A DNA stretch of 64,000 nt from the NCBI RefSeq assembly GCF_013035315.1, contig NZ_WQHP01000011.1, positions 1 through 64,000 of the forward strand, in the 5' to 3' direction. Source of the stretch: Ruegeria arenilitoris (GTDB lineage: Bacteria > Pseudomonadota > Alphaproteobacteria > Rhodobacterales > Rhodobacteraceae). Positions 54,659-63,613 of this stretch are shown in pieces; position 1 is the stretch's first letter, and every line of letters begins with the position of its first letter. Both the position numbers and the translations under genes were made by a program. The notes under the pieces were generated by a model that was not told where the DNA came from, did no database searches, and was given only the letters and a program-made list of their open reading frames with translations.

Positions 54659-55912
54659 CTATTGGGCAGGTTTTGTGCTGGAATCCGCGTCAGCCTCTAC
54701 AGCGATCTTTTCATAGAGTATTTGATATTGGTCTGCGACCGCCACTTCAGCAAACCTGTTCGCCGCATGTTGCCGTGCGGTGTACGACATGTTTCTCCCG
54801 GCACCTGTCTCGCGGTTCCGCAAGATCGAGGCGATGCCTTGCGCAAGGTCTTCTGCCTCGAAGGGCTGCGCAAGATATCCCAGGCTTTGGTTGGGAACCA
54901 GATCCGAAAGCCCGCTGGTCCTGAACCCCACGACCGGAACGCCACAACACATGGCTTCAACACCGGTGTAACCCAGCACCTCGCGACGGGACGGCAACAC
55001 AAAGACATCTGCGGCCGAATATATACGTTTCAGCAAGCGATTGTCCCTGATCCGTCCCATGAAATGCACGGGATAGGGAAACTCAACGTCGATCTTGTCA
55101 CTGCCAAATACAACCGCCTGAACATCAGGAATGTCGACATGCACTCGTCGCATTGCCTCGACGAGGTGGGTGAACCCTTTGTTGGAATCCGCAGTCGCTT
55201 GAACCGCGCCAAACAATACCAATGGAGCGTCCTGAGGCAGTGACAGATAGGCACGCGCCTCGGCCTTAGCGACAGGTGCCCAGAATTCGGTGTCAATAGC
55301 GTTGGGGATCACGGTTACTGGCCAGTCTCGCATCAGCGCACTGTGCCGTACACAGTCAGCCAACCAGTTGCTGGGGCAGACGATCTGAAACGGCTTCTTC
55401 CAATTGGAGGCTTTTCTCTTCCAGACCCAGCGGTTCACGTCGAAGCCATTATGGTCGGACGACGCATAACCGTCGCGCCACCTGTCTAACTCACTCACAT
55501 GCTCGGCCCCGGAGAACGGCCACATATCATGAAACGTCCAAACCACAGGGTGTTTCAGCGCTCCGATCTCGGCAATCGAAATCATGTCGGAATTCACCCA
55601 GTGCAAATTTATGATTTGCGTGGGCTGGCTGTTCAAATACGCGCTCAGGCCAGACCTTGCCAGACCCAGCGAAGCCAACCCTTTGACCTGTTTGCGTGCA
55701 TATTTCTTTCGCAGATACCGGGCGCATTCACGTTGACAAAACCGCGTCAGCGTTTTTTGTGGCGCAAATTTAGTGATCCGGTCATCGTCGGGGCCCTTGA
55801 CGATGGTCATGCGCGAGTCCGCCCCTGTGGTCAGCAAGGCCTGATGCAGCCGACGGGCCGCAATTGCGGCTCCTCCACCGGAGTAGCTATGGCTAATGTG
55901 GTTTACAAGCAT
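54659..55912 (-). CDS. Glycosyltransferase family 4-like
   Basis: A 417-residue GT-B enzyme. The N-terminus NHISHSYSGGGAAIAARRLH shows the glycine loop that holds the acceptor side. Later blocks are TFHDMWPFSGAEH, VTVIPNAIDTEFW, LFGAVQATADSNKGF and the donor-binding LPSRREVLGYTGVEAMCCGV. It should transfer a sugar to a surface glycan or lipid at the membrane. It lies downstream of another glycosyltransferase gene on the same strand (60 bp gap), next to the atp operon, with no other polysaccharide genes in view. Confidence 0.88.
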   Translation of the reverse strand: MLVNHISHSYSGGGAAIAARRLHQALLTTGADSRMTIVKGPDDDRITKFAPQKTLTRFCQRECARYLRKKYARKQVKGLASLGLARSGLSAYLNSQPTQIINLHWVNSDMISIAEIGALKHPVVWTFHDMWPFSGAEHVSELDRWRDGYASSDHNGFDVNRWVWKRKASNWKKPFQIVCPSNWLADCVRHSALMRDWPVTVIPNAIDTEFWAPVAKAEARAYLSLPQDAPLVLFGAVQATADSNKGFTHLVEAMRRVHVDIPDVQAVVFGSDKIDVEFPYPVHFMGRIRDNRLLKRIYSAADVFVLPSRREVLGYTGVEAMCCGVPVVGFRTSGLSDLVPNQSLGYLAQPFEAEDLAQGIASILRNRETGAGRNMSYTARQHAANRFAEVAVADQYQILYEKIAVEADADSSTKPAQ

Positions 55913-55972
55913 AGGAACGGATTTCGTAAGAATGTCAGAGGTTCGAATGCCGGAGTCTTTGGATTGTCGCCT

Positions 55973-56941
55973 CTAAGCGACATCTCCCGGTTTCAAATGG
56001 CCCCTATCACCCCAGAACCTTTTTTTCAGCCTTCTAAACTTGCGTCTTAAACGGGTCAAACGGTCCGGTCTATAGCTGAAATGCGCACGCAACGCCTCGA
56101 GCGCGCCGATATCCTCAGCGACATCATTGGGCAATGGCAGGTCAAAATCTTGGCAGAGTTCTTTTGGCCTTTGCTCGTCTATTGGACCACAATGGGTTCC
56201 TGACCCGTCCAGACCGATATTCTCCACAAAAGACCGGCAGGGGGAAAGGCAAAGGCCATCCTGCTTGAAAATTGTCGCGTACCAGAAAATCGCCCAGGTA
56301 CGAATGTCACCCCGCAAATTTCCCAGCACCTGACCCCACAAATCCTCCGCACCGTTCAGATTTAAACGAAGAATGTCATTGTCGGAAAACTGCTGTACTA
56401 GCTTATCTGGATCGCGTTCAAAATGCTGCCAGCGGTCAGCCCAACTAGCCCATCCCCAACAGTTCATGAAGCGCCAGAAGATTGCGCCACGCCGATCCAA
56501 CAACGCCGGAAGGTCTTCGTTGAAACCGGCGATGTGCCAGACGCGAGGGTCATCTTGGTAACGGTCCAGCGCGCGGTTCATGTAGGTCAAGAAGGCGGGC
56601 GAAGTCACGATGTCGTCTTCGACCACAATCGCCTTTCCATAAGCCTGCATCGTCGCGGTGACGCCGTCTTGAATCGACCGCGCCAACCCAGCATTTGCGT
56701 CACGCGCGTGCAATGTGACCGAAGCAAAGCCTGTCTGCGCTTCGATCACCTTTCGCGTTTCTGCGACCAGGGGTCCTTCTTCTTTGCAACGCGGCCCATC
56801 GAGATAAGCTATCAAATAGGTTTGCGCCGCCAGGGGCGACGCCGCAAGCGCCTGTAAGGTCCGCGTGGTGTGATCGGGTCGGTTGAAGGCGAACAGACAG
56901 ACCGGTGCTGGATCGGCAATCGCTGGTGCTGTGTCAATCAT
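55973..56941 (-). CDS. GT-A glycosyltransferase, GnT-I-like
   Basis: A 322-residue glycosyltransferase. The start APVCLFAFNRPDHTTRTLQA and the metal-binding acidic block GKAIVVEDDIVTSPAFLTYM (an EDD motif as in N-acetylglucosaminyltransferase I) are clear, followed by FWRFMNCWGWASWADRW. It likely transfers a nucleotide-sugar unit to an oligosaccharide. Its start is 60 bp downstream of the F0 operon terminator on the same strand, so it probably has its own promoter. It pairs with the GT4 gene downstream. Confidence 0.84.
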   Translation of the reverse strand: MIDTAPAIADPAPVCLFAFNRPDHTTRTLQALAASPLAAQTYLIAYLDGPRCKEEGPLVAETRKVIEAQTGFASVTLHARDANAGLARSIQDGVTATMQAYGKAIVVEDDIVTSPAFLTYMNRALDRYQDDPRVWHIAGFNEDLPALLDRRGAIFWRFMNCWGWASWADRWQHFERDPDKLVQQFSDNDILRLNLNGAEDLWGQVLGNLRGDIRTWAIFWYATIFKQDGLCLSPCRSFVENIGLDGSGTHCGPIDEQRPKELCQDFDLPLPNDVAEDIGALEALRAHFSYRPDRLTRLRRKFRRLKKRFWGDRGHLKPGDVA

Positions 56942-57000
56942 AGCAACTCTCCCTCAGGTTTCGCGCAGGATATTTGACGCTAAAACTTCCCCAAGTGCGA

Positions 57001-57038
57001 GAAAAAAGTAACCCGAAAGCGATCGGCTTTCGGGTCAC
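57001..57038 (-). terminator. Rho-independent terminator of the F0 ATP synthase operon
   Basis: GTAACCCGAAAGC (57008-57020) and GCTTTCGGGTCAC (57026-57038) form a 13-bp stem with one mismatch and five-base loop. On the minus strand TTTTTTCTC follows. It lies 28 bp after the atpF stop. Confidence 0.9.
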
Positions 57039-57065
57039 TCTTTGTCTACACGGCGTCAGACGCTA

Positions 57066-57626
57066 TCAGTGCAGCTTGTCACCAACGTCTGCGATGGCCG
57101 CGTCGATCAGCTTGTTGGCCTGTGTCGCAGTCATCTGCTTGGCCAGAACCGCGTTGGCAGCTGAAACCGCCACGGTGATGGCCTGATCACGGACTTCCTT
57201 GACCGCCGAAGCCTCGGCCGAAGCGATCTGGTCCTGCGCGGCTGCCAGACGGCGGGCGATGGATTTCTCCAGATCAGCCTTTGCCTGCTCCGCCGCCAGA
57301 GCGGCATCGTCCTTGGCAGCGGCTACAATCGCATCTGCCTGGGTCTGTACTTCGCGCTGTTTGCGCTCGTACGAGGCCAGCAGGCTGCGCGCTTCTTCGT
57401 GCAGGGCTCGGGCTTCGTCCAGCTCGGACTTGATGCCTTCGGCACGGTTGTCCAGCGCGCCACCGATCATGCCCGGAACCTTGAAATAGAACAGGACCGC
57501 GATGAAAACGATGAAGCCCAGGAAGACCACAAAGTCGGTGTTGGCCAGCGAGAAGAACGGACCTTTGGCCGCAAATGCCGGGCTGGCTGCACCGAAGGTC
57601 AGGATAAGGGCAAGAGTGTTCCGCAT
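57066..57626 (-). CDS. atpF: ATP synthase F0 subunit b
   Basis: A 186-residue b subunit. A short hydrophobic start (signal-like [20 protein letters not shown]) and the membrane helix [20 protein letters not shown] anchor it; a long charged helix ([20 protein letters not shown] onward) forms the peripheral stalk. Alphaproteobacteria carry paired b and b' proteins, and the b' gene is directly upstream, six bases away. The extra N-terminal signal-like segment is common in this family. It ends the F0 operon at a terminator. Confidence 0.95.
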   Translation of the reverse strand: MRNTLALILTFGAASPAFAAKGPFFSLANTDFVVFLGFIVFIAVLFYFKVPGMIGGALDNRAEGIKSELDEARALHEEARSLLASYERKQREVQTQADAIVAAAKDDAALAAEQAKADLEKSIARRLAAAQDQIASAEASAVKEVRDQAITVAVSAANAVLAKQMTATQANKLIDAAIADVGDKLH

Positions 57627-57631
57627 GTCAC

Positions 57632-58183
57632 TTATCCTTTCATCTGCGCGTCAACGGCACCGTCGATGGCTTTGGCATCTGCCTCGCCGCCCAGTGCGGT
57701 GACCAGTTCAGCCGCCGTATCCTTGGCAACCACTTGAATGCTTTCCAGCGCACCGGCACGGATATCGGCAATTGCCTTTTCCGATTCAGCCGCCTTTGCA
57801 GCGATTTCTGCATCCGCCTTGGCAATCGCGTCATCCAGACCAGCCTGGATTTCCGCACGTGCTTCGGCAGCGATACGCTGCGCTTCGGCACGGGCATCGG
57901 CCAGCGCCTTGTTATAGGCCTCTTCGGCCTCGACCGCCTTGGCCTTCAGATCTTCGGCCGCAGCCAGGTCATTTGTAATGGTCCCCTGACGTTCAGCCAG
58001 TATTGCCGCGATACGGGGCAGAGCCACGCGAGACAGGACCAGAAAGATGACGACCAGCGTGATGACCAGCCAGAAAATCTGGTTGGGGAACCAATCGAAG
58101 CAGAGCTGCGGCATCCCGATGGCTGAGCCATAGGAGTCGACGCACGAGCCGGCTACTTCTTCTGTAATGGGTTCAGTCGCCAT
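57632..58183 (-). CDS. atpF2: ATP synthase F0 subunit b'
   Basis: A 183-residue b' subunit with membrane helix [20 protein letters not shown] and [20 protein letters not shown], then a long alanine- and glutamate-rich coiled-coil stalk. It pairs with the b subunit encoded six bases downstream. The ~30-residue hydrophilic N-terminal region before the membrane helix is typical for alphaproteobacterial b'. An 86-bp gap separates it from atpE. Confidence 0.94.
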   Translation of the reverse strand: MATEPITEEVAGSCVDSYGSAIGMPQLCFDWFPNQIFWLVITLVVIFLVLSRVALPRIAAILAERQGTITNDLAAAEDLKAKAVEAEEAYNKALADARAEAQRIAAEARAEIQAGLDDAIAKADAEIAAKAAESEKAIADIRAGALESIQVVAKDTAAELVTALGGEADAKAIDGAVDAQMKG

Positions 58184-58269
58184 GATATCCTCCGTCGGAA
58201 ACTTGTCTTTACAACAGGTGGGCCGCTATGGCTTGGACCCACCTGCGCGTAAGGATCAGGTTCCGCAGA

Positions 58270-58494
58270 TTATACGGCGAACATCAGCAGCAGCGAGACC
58301 AGGAATGCGAAGATCCCCAGGGCTTCTGCGAACGCGATACCGATGAACAGGGTTGCGGTCTGCGAAGCAGCCGCCGAAGGGTTGCGCAGGGCGCCGGCCA
58401 GGAAGTTGCCTGCAACGTTGCCCACCCCGATTGCGGCTGCGCCGGAACCGATTGCTGCCAGGCCTGCGCCGATGTGTGCGAGATCGCCTTCCAT
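58270..58494 (-). CDS. atpE: ATP synthase F0 subunit c
   Basis: A 74-residue proteolipid. Two helices are seen: [20 protein letters not shown] with [13 protein letters not shown] at the polar loop region, and [20 protein letters not shown], with the proton-binding Glu in the second. It forms the rotor ring. A leader gap of 70 bp separates it from atpB and 86 bp from atpF2, giving room for the high translation needed for ring subunits. Confidence 0.97.
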   Translation of the reverse strand: MEGDLAHIGAGLAAIGSGAAAIGVGNVAGNFLAGALRNPSAAASQTATLFIGIAFAEALGIFAFLVSLLLMFAV

Positions 58495-58564
58495 GATGTA
58501 TCTCCTTACGAATTGGAAGTTTCGATGTTGGGTTATCGTTCCTGTGCTCAGGGCAGCGCCCTGA

Positions 58565-59323
58565 TCAGTGATGCGGATGCAGAGCGTCCTTCAGGTAAAC
58601 ACAGGTCAGAATGGTGAAGACGTAGGCCTGAATGAAGGACACGAGGACCTCAAGGCCGTACATTGCGGTGATCGCCAGAACGGACACGGGCGAGATCGCG
58701 GCGATCGCGGCAAAGCCTGCGAAAACTTTGATAACTGCGTGGCCTGCCATGACGTTACCGGCAAGACGAATGGAGTGGCTGACCGGACGCACGAAATACG
58801 AGATCAGCTCGATGATCGCCAGGATCGGGCGCAGCGCCAGCGGGGCGCTCGAGACCCAGAACAGGCTCAGGAAACCAGCGCCGTTCTTGACAAAGCCCAG
58901 AACCGTCACGGTCAGGAACACAGCCAGCGCCAGCGGAATGGTTACCGCGAAATGCGATGTCGTGGTGAAGGACATGGGGATCATGCCCAGGAAGTTCGCG
59001 CAGACAATGAACATGAACAGGGTCATGACATAGGGGAAGTACTTGACGCCTTCCTTGCCGCAGATGTCTTCCAGCATCTTGTAGATAAAGCCGTAGGTCA
59101 GTTCAGCGACCGACTGCATACGGGTCGGGACAATGGCACGCTTGGACGTGCTAAGCACCAGCAGACCAAAGACAGCGACGATCGCCAGGAACAGCCACAG
59201 GGTCACGTTTGTGATCGTGAACATGCCAACTGCACCGTCACCGAACAACGGTTTAACGATGAACTGATCCATCGGGTGGAAAACCAGGCTGCTGCCTTCT
59301 GCTGCGGTGGTCTCAGTTGCCAC
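58565..59323 (-). CDS. atpB: ATP synthase F0 subunit a
   Basis: A 252-residue stator subunit with about five to six membrane helices. The essential arginine is in [18 protein letters not shown], and VEAL-like polar blocks such as [20 protein letters not shown] are typical of alphaproteobacterial a subunits. It forms the proton half-channels against the c ring. It lies two bases downstream of atpI and 70 bp upstream of atpE. Confidence 0.96.
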   Translation of the reverse strand: MATETTAAEGSSLVFHPMDQFIVKPLFGDGAVGMFTITNVTLWLFLAIVAVFGLLVLSTSKRAIVPTRMQSVAELTYGFIYKMLEDICGKEGVKYFPYVMTLFMFIVCANFLGMIPMSFTTTSHFAVTIPLALAVFLTVTVLGFVKNGAGFLSLFWVSSAPLALRPILAIIELISYFVRPVSHSIRLAGNVMAGHAVIKVFAGFAAIAAISPVSVLAITAMYGLEVLVSFIQAYVFTILTCVYLKDALHPHH

Positions 59324-59325
59324 GT

Positions 59326-59658
59326 TCAGTCCCTCTCGTCCTTCTCGGCAGCCGTCGCCGCCGCTTGTTTCTCTTGAACCTCTTTCGCGCTGCGGAGCAT
59401 AACCTTCACGCCCGCGACAAGGCCCAGCAATGTGAACAGCACCAGAAAGATCGGGATCGTCCCGAGCAGGCTGTCCAGCCCGTATCCGATGCCAAATCCG
59501 ATCCCCAGACCGGATACCATTTCGATGACCATCCTCCAGGCAAGTTCGCCTCCGGATATGTCACTGTCTGCGCGGGTCTCGGGCTTTTGGGCCTTTTTTG
59601 CCGCCTCGATCTTGGCCTCCAGCTGCGCCATACGCTGCTTTTGGTCATCATCGGTCAC
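59326..59658 (-). CDS. atpI: ATP synthase-associated protein AtpI/AtpZ
   Basis: A 110-residue protein with an N-terminal coiled coil ([20 protein letters not shown]) and two membrane helices ([40 protein letters not shown]). This matches the AtpI/AtpZ protein that assists c-ring assembly or magnesium supply. It begins the F0 operon, two bases before atpB. An 8-bp inverted repeat lies about 45 bp upstream in the leader. Confidence 0.92.
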   Translation of the reverse strand: MTDDDQKQRMAQLEAKIEAAKKAQKPETRADSDISGGELAWRMVIEMVSGLGIGFGIGYGLDSLLGTIPIFLVLFTLLGLVAGVKVMLRSAKEVQEKQAAATAAEKDERD

Positions 59659-59843
59659 GGGCGTTTCCCTCGTACAGTCTTGGGTAGGGTGCTAAGGGTG
59701 AAGGCGTTCAGAGTCAACGCTGTTGAACGCCCGAAATGACGCAGGTTAAATTATTGTTTTTTAATGTTTTAATGGAGTCATTGGGACTCATGATTGCGGC
59801 TCGCTTATAGCATCAGCCGCCAAAACCGCTGAATCCGCATATT

Positions 59844-59857
59844 CAACCAAATGGTTG
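59844..59857. promoter_or_regulatory. Perfect dyad CAACCA-AA-TGGTTG upstream of arsR-type gene
   Basis: CAACCA (59844-59849), AA, TGGTTG (59852-59857), ending 32 bp before the ATG of the ArsR-family gene. Dyads of this AACCA-n2-TGGTT shape are typical for ArsR-type repressors, so it is a strong candidate for an autoregulatory operator. Confidence 0.65.
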
Positions 59858-59889
59858 ACCAAACCCGGACGCTATGATTGAGCGAGAGC

Positions 59890-60225
59890 ATGTCCAACGA
59901 TCTCGACACCGTGTTCGCCGCCCTCGCCGACCCTACCCGCCGCACCATCCTTGCGATGCTGCTTGAGGATGACATGGCCGTCACCGATGTGGCCGAACCG
60001 TTCGAGATGTCGCTGGCCGCTATCTCGAAACACCTGGTCATCCTGACCAAGGCCGGGCTGATCTCGCAAGAAAAGCGTGGACGGGTGAAATGGTGCAAAC
60101 TGGAACCCGACGCGCTGCGGGCGGCGTCGGTGTGGATGCAAGGGTTCGGTCAATTCGAGCCGGTCAACCTTGACGCGTTCGAGAGATTTCTTGAGACCGA
60201 ACTTCCTACAGCGGACGACGCCTGA
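59890..60225 (+). CDS. ArsR-family winged-helix repressor
   Basis: A 111-residue regulator: DTVFAALADPTRRTILAMLL, then the helix-turn-helix FEMSLAAISKHLVILTKAGL and the wing ISQEKRGRVKWCKLEP. No cluster of metal-binding cysteines is visible (one Cys in the wing), so it is more like the AHSA1-linked ArsR group than a metal sensor. The start ATG 59890 is preferred over TTG 59878. A clear dyad lies upstream. No SRPBCC or other target gene follows; the UspA gene converges two bases away. Confidence 0.92.
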   Translation: MSNDLDTVFAALADPTRRTILAMLLEDDMAVTDVAEPFEMSLAAISKHLVILTKAGLISQEKRGRVKWCKLEPDALRAASVWMQGFGQFEPVNLDAFERFLETELPTADDA

Positions 60226-60227
60226 AC

Positions 60228-60641
60228 CTATCTGACCACGAACACCGAAACTTTGGCGTGTTTGGCCAGATAACCGGCATGGCTGGAAAAGATGTGATCC
60301 GTGATCCGCGGGGCATGCGTTCCGACGACGATCAGGTCAGCCCCAACCTCTTCGGCCGCACGGGTCAGATCTCCATCCACCTCAGCCGCCACGTCAACCG
60401 AGTGAATATTGCGGGCTTCAACCTCGGCCCCGCTCTGTTCTGCCAATTGATCTACGATGGTTTGCAATTCGGCGCTGATGGCTGCATCCGACTGCGTGAC
60501 GTCGCCGGGCTGTGTCCCGGTCACGCTGACGAGGGTGATCTTGGCCTTTTGCCATTTCGCCATCTGGGCCGCGACATCCAACGCTTTGCGAATTTCCGGC
60601 GGCAGGTGAATATCCACCGGAATCATGATGTGACTGAACAT
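60228..60641 (-). CDS. Universal stress protein, UspA family
   Basis: A 137-residue single Usp domain: SHIMIPVDIHLPPEIRKALD at the start, ADLIVVGTHAPRITDHIFSS and GYLAKHAKVSVFVVR at the end. The nucleotide-binding GxxG pattern is weak (HAPRITDHIFSSHAG), so ATP binding is uncertain. Such proteins are induced by starvation or stress. It converges with the ArsR gene and follows a small lipoprotein gene on the same strand. Confidence 0.88.
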   Translation of the reverse strand: MFSHIMIPVDIHLPPEIRKALDVAAQMAKWQKAKITLVSVTGTQPGDVTQSDAAISAELQTIVDQLAEQSGAEVEARNIHSVDVAAEVDGDLTRAAEEVGADLIVVGTHAPRITDHIFSSHAGYLAKHAKVSVFVVR

Positions 60642-60723
60642 GGTTTCCTCCTTCTCCTGGCCGCGATTCTAGCGTTTTCAGGAGCAGGTACCTTGATCTG
60701 CCTCACAATTTCGACCGTAAGGA

Positions 60724-60990
60724 TTACCCTTCCTGACTGTACTCGACGCCGATCACCACGCCGGTGGCATCTGCCAGACACAGCCATGGGGCCTGAGCGC
60801 CTGCAACCTCGACCGTTGTGATGGTCCCGGTCGGAACAGACTCGGTCGAAGTGGCTTTGACATCTGCCGCCTGGACGCCCGTCTCGGCTGAAACCAACGC
60901 TTCGCAAGAGGCCTGAAGCGGCGTTTCAGACGCGCCCTGTGCGCAGGCTGACAAGGTCGCAGCGGCGACACAGAAAATGGCTGACCTCAT
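60724..60990 (-). CDS. Small putative lipoprotein
   Basis: An 88-residue protein. GGGAGGATAGA precedes the ATG at 60990, so a longer in-frame start at 61116 is rejected. The signal ends in a lipobox-like LSAC (CVAAATLSACAQG). The mature part CEALVSAETGVQAADVKATS, TITTVEVAGAQAPWLCLAD and GVVIGVEYSQEG has two cysteines. I do not recognise the family. It lies between the UspA gene and the DMT transporter gene. Confidence 0.72.
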   Translation of the reverse strand: MRSAIFCVAAATLSACAQGASETPLQASCEALVSAETGVQAADVKATSTESVPTGTITTVEVAGAQAPWLCLADATGVVIGVEYSQEG

Positions 60991-61048
60991 TCTATCCTCC
61001 CGGTTGTTCTGATCGGCAGGGTGAAGGTTTATAGCGAAATAGCAAGCA

Positions 61049-61963
61049 TCATTCGGATTGATGCGCAGCGCCAACAACGGGCCGGTCTTCGCTTTTGAGC
61101 AGCAGGACCAGTGCAATCACGGTCAAAAGCACGCCCACCAGCACAAGACTTGTTGGCGCAGGCCGCCCCAATGCGATTTCCCACAAGATCACCCAAGTCG
61201 GGATGATATAAGTGTATGCCATGACCTTGGCAGACGGCAGGCGCAGCGCTGCAAACTGCACCAAAACAAAGCTGGCCGCCGTGGCAAAGAACGACAGGTA
61301 CAGCAGGCTGACCCAGACGATCAGCGGAAGGTTCGCCCAATCGGTGGCACGAATGTCTGACCAACCGATAATCGTCAGGATCACACAGCCCGCAACCAGG
61401 GTGCCGAAAGTGAATACGACGGCTGGTTCACCCCTGTTCAGCTTGCGCACCATTGGGGTGTAGATCGCATGGGCCATGCAGCCCCAGAAAAAGATGATCT
61501 CTCCGATCCCGATCTGAAAGGCGCGAAAGGCCTGCCAGTCGGCCCGAAAGATTACCCACATGGCTCCGGTCGCCCCGACTGTCAGGGCCAGCGCCATACG
61601 CGGAGTGGTGACTTGCCGCAGCAAAACCCAGCCAGCAATGGCGGACATGACCGGCGTCAGCGTGAACACCGCAGAAGTGCTAACCGGATCAGCGGTCTTC
61701 AGGCCGTAGAACATCAGGACAAAATAGGTGGCGAACAATCCACCTAACACTGCATACCGCCATGGGGCCTGCACCGCGCTGCGCGGCAAGCCGGTGGTCA
61801 TCAGCGCCGCGACACCGATGATGACCGCCGCGATCAAAAACCGACCGGCAGTTATCGCCAAAGGCGCGATCTGGTTGGCTACGATGGACCCGAGCGAGAA
61901 ACTGCCCGCCACCAAAATCGAGAATGTGATCATGGCCAGATGGCCACGCGCCTGCGGTGTCAC
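61049..61963 (-). CDS. EamA/DMT-family transporter
   Basis: A 304-residue permease with ten hydrophobic segments in two EamA repeats (for example ITFSILVAGSFSLGSIVANQ; ITAGRFLIAAVIIGVAALM; LWEIALGRPAPTSLVLVGVL). Such proteins export metabolites or drugs. The start is GTG 61963, overlapping the LysR stop as GTGA; this removes a 35-residue non-family extension. Its tight coupling to the LysR gene suggests they act on the same compound. Confidence 0.88.
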   Translation of the reverse strand: MTPQARGHLAMITFSILVAGSFSLGSIVANQIAPLAITAGRFLIAAVIIGVAALMTTGLPRSAVQAPWRYAVLGGLFATYFVLMFYGLKTADPVSTSAVFTLTPVMSAIAGWVLLRQVTTPRMALALTVGATGAMWVIFRADWQAFRAFQIGIGEIIFFWGCMAHAIYTPMVRKLNRGEPAVVFTFGTLVAGCVILTIIGWSDIRATDWANLPLIVWVSLLYLSFFATAASFVLVQFAALRLPSAKVMAYTYIIPTWVILWEIALGRPAPTSLVLVGVLLTVIALVLLLKSEDRPVVGAAHQSE

Positions 61964-62838
61964 GAAAGCCAGCCCTTGGACTGTTCCTTGAGGAAGGACA
62001 GGAAGGCCTGAACCTTTGTCGTTCGGTGAAGGTCCACATGGGTTACCAGCCACAGCTTGCCGGACCATTCGGGCAGTGGCTCCATAACTTCGACCAGTTC
62101 AGGGTCGCGCGACGCTTCCCACCGGGCCATAAAGCCGATCCCGGCCCCGGCCAGCACCGCCTCTCGCATGCAGAAGTTGTTCGTGCAACGAAAGGCAATG
62201 GCCTCAGCGGGTACAGTTTCGCGCAGCCATTTGGCAAACGGGGCACGGCTGTTTTCATCGTCCGTGCTGACGAACAGATGATTGGGGAATTCTTCCAGGC
62301 TCGACGGCTTGCCGCGGCGCGCGATGTAGGACCTGCTGGCGAACAACCCGACTTCCTGAGGGATAAATGGCTGCACAACATTGTCGGGCTGATCCGGGGC
62401 GGCACCGGCGCGAATGGCCACATGCGCCTCGCCATATTCAAGGCGGAACAGGCGGTCGCCGGTCAGGTAGCGCACGATCAGGCCGGGATGCATCGTCTGG
62501 AATTCGGACAGGGCAGGCACGACCAGAGGCGCCAGCGAAGCAAGCGAAGTCACCACCAGCTCGCCCGAGACATCATCGCCGCGCCCTTTCATGCGACCGA
62601 CCAACTGATTGAACTGATCCTCGGTAGCCTGAGCGACACGCAACAAGTCTTCGCCAGCGTCAGTTGGAGTGTACCCGCGCGCATGGCGTTGGAACAGTTT
62701 GACACCCAGCCGCGCTTCAATCGCGTCGATATGGCGGATCACAGTGGCATGATGCACACCTAGAATCTCGGCCGCACCGCTGACAGTGCCCATCCGGGCC
62801 ACTTGATAGGCCGTTTTGACTTCGTCCCAATTGTCCAT
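61960..62838 (-). CDS. LysR-family transcriptional regulator
   Basis: A 292-residue regulator. The N-terminal helix-turn-helix reads DNWDEVKTAYQVARMGTVSG, AAEILGVHHATVIRHIDAIE and LGVKLFQRHARGYTPTDAG; the effector domain follows. ATG 62838 places the motif at the usual residues 3-62; starts at 62913 or 63201 would add sequence that lies within the divergent gene. It overlaps the DMT gene downstream and diverges from the azoreductase gene. A CCAACA/TGTTGG dyad lies between the two. Confidence 0.92.
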   Translation of the reverse strand: MDNWDEVKTAYQVARMGTVSGAAEILGVHHATVIRHIDAIEARLGVKLFQRHARGYTPTDAGEDLLRVAQATEDQFNQLVGRMKGRGDDVSGELVVTSLASLAPLVVPALSEFQTMHPGLIVRYLTGDRLFRLEYGEAHVAIRAGAAPDQPDNVVQPFIPQEVGLFASRSYIARRGKPSSLEEFPNHLFVSTDDENSRAPFAKWLRETVPAEAIAFRCTNNFCMREAVLAGAGIGFMARWEASRDPELVEVMEPLPEWSGKLWLVTHVDLHRTTKVQAFLSFLKEQSKGWLS

Positions 62839-62861
62839 CACCCAAACCCATTGTGCAAAAT

Positions 62862-62878
62862 CCAACAATACCTGTTGG
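62862..62878. promoter_or_regulatory. Inverted repeat CCAACA-N5-TGTTGG
   Basis: CCAACA (62862-62867), ATACC, TGTTGG (62873-62878), 24 bp upstream of the LysR start and 80 bp before azoR. LysR proteins usually bind such dyads between divergent genes. It is a candidate operator only. Confidence 0.45.
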
Positions 62879-62958
62879 TATATCTGCGTTTCGTTCGCAG
62901 ACACAACACTCATATTGGTTCCAGAAACAGAATCCCTGCAAAAATAGGAACCGCTGAC

Positions 62959-63540
62959 ATGACCAAGACCATCCTGCATATCGACGCTTCGGCCCGCCGC
63001 ACCGGATCGGCCACTCGTGACCTGTCCAACCAGATTGTCGGGCATTTGGGCGCAGAGCGCATCATCCGTCGCGATCTGGCGAGCCCCCTGCCGCTGCTGA
63101 CCGAAGACTGGATCAACGCCAACTTCACCCCTGCAGATCAGCGGGATGAGGTCCAGCGCGACCTGCTGGCCCTGTCCGATGAGCTGGTGGGCGAACTGCA
63201 AAAGGCGGATACGCTGGTGATCGGGTTGCCGATCTACAACTTTTCGGTGCCTGCCGCCTTCAAAGCCTGGATTGACCTCGTTGCCCGCGCCGGCCTGACC
63301 TTTGCCTATTCGGAAAACGGCCCCAAAGGTTTGCTGGAAGGCAAACGCGCAATCCTCGCCATCGCATCAGGTGGCACCGAAGTCGGGTCCGAAATCGACT
63401 TTGCCACCAACTATGCCAAGCATGTGTTGGGTTTCATCGGCATCCACAATGTAGACGTAGTGGCTGCTGACCGAATGGCGCTGGATGCAGAGGCCGCGCT
63501 GGCCAACGCGCAAAAGGCGGTATTGGAACTGGCCGCCTGA
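62959..63540 (+). CDS. azoR: FMN-dependent NADH-azoreductase
   Basis: A 193-residue flavodoxin-fold enzyme that reduces azo dyes and quinones. Signatures are LHIDASARRTGSATRDLSNQ, the flavin block VIGLPIYNFSVPAAFKAWID and ILAIASGGTEVGSEIDF. ATG 62959 has AGGAA nine bases upstream; an in-frame start 156 bp earlier would overlap the LysR gene and is rejected. It diverges from the LysR/DMT pair and is their likely co-regulated partner. Length is normal. Confidence 0.94.
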   Translation: MTKTILHIDASARRTGSATRDLSNQIVGHLGAERIIRRDLASPLPLLTEDWINANFTPADQRDEVQRDLLALSDELVGELQKADTLVIGLPIYNFSVPAAFKAWIDLVARAGLTFAYSENGPKGLLEGKRAILAIASGGTEVGSEIDFATNYAKHVLGFIGIHNVDVVAADRMALDAEAALANAQKAVLELAA

Positions 63541-63613
63541 TCCGGCTCTGGCCTTTACCTTTTGAAACGTCCAGTCTGCATCCGAACCGAACTTGGCAGA
63601 CTGGGCGTGTACT

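Noticed and set aside
55913..55972. tRNA-like GGTTCGAATGCC stretch between the glycosyltransferases
   Set aside because: The gap is only 60 bp and the bases flanking the T-loop-like sequence do not pair; no acceptor or anticodon arms.
62839..63201. N-terminal extension of the LysR protein
   Set aside because: It lies antisense to azoR; the helix-turn-helix already begins right after 62838.
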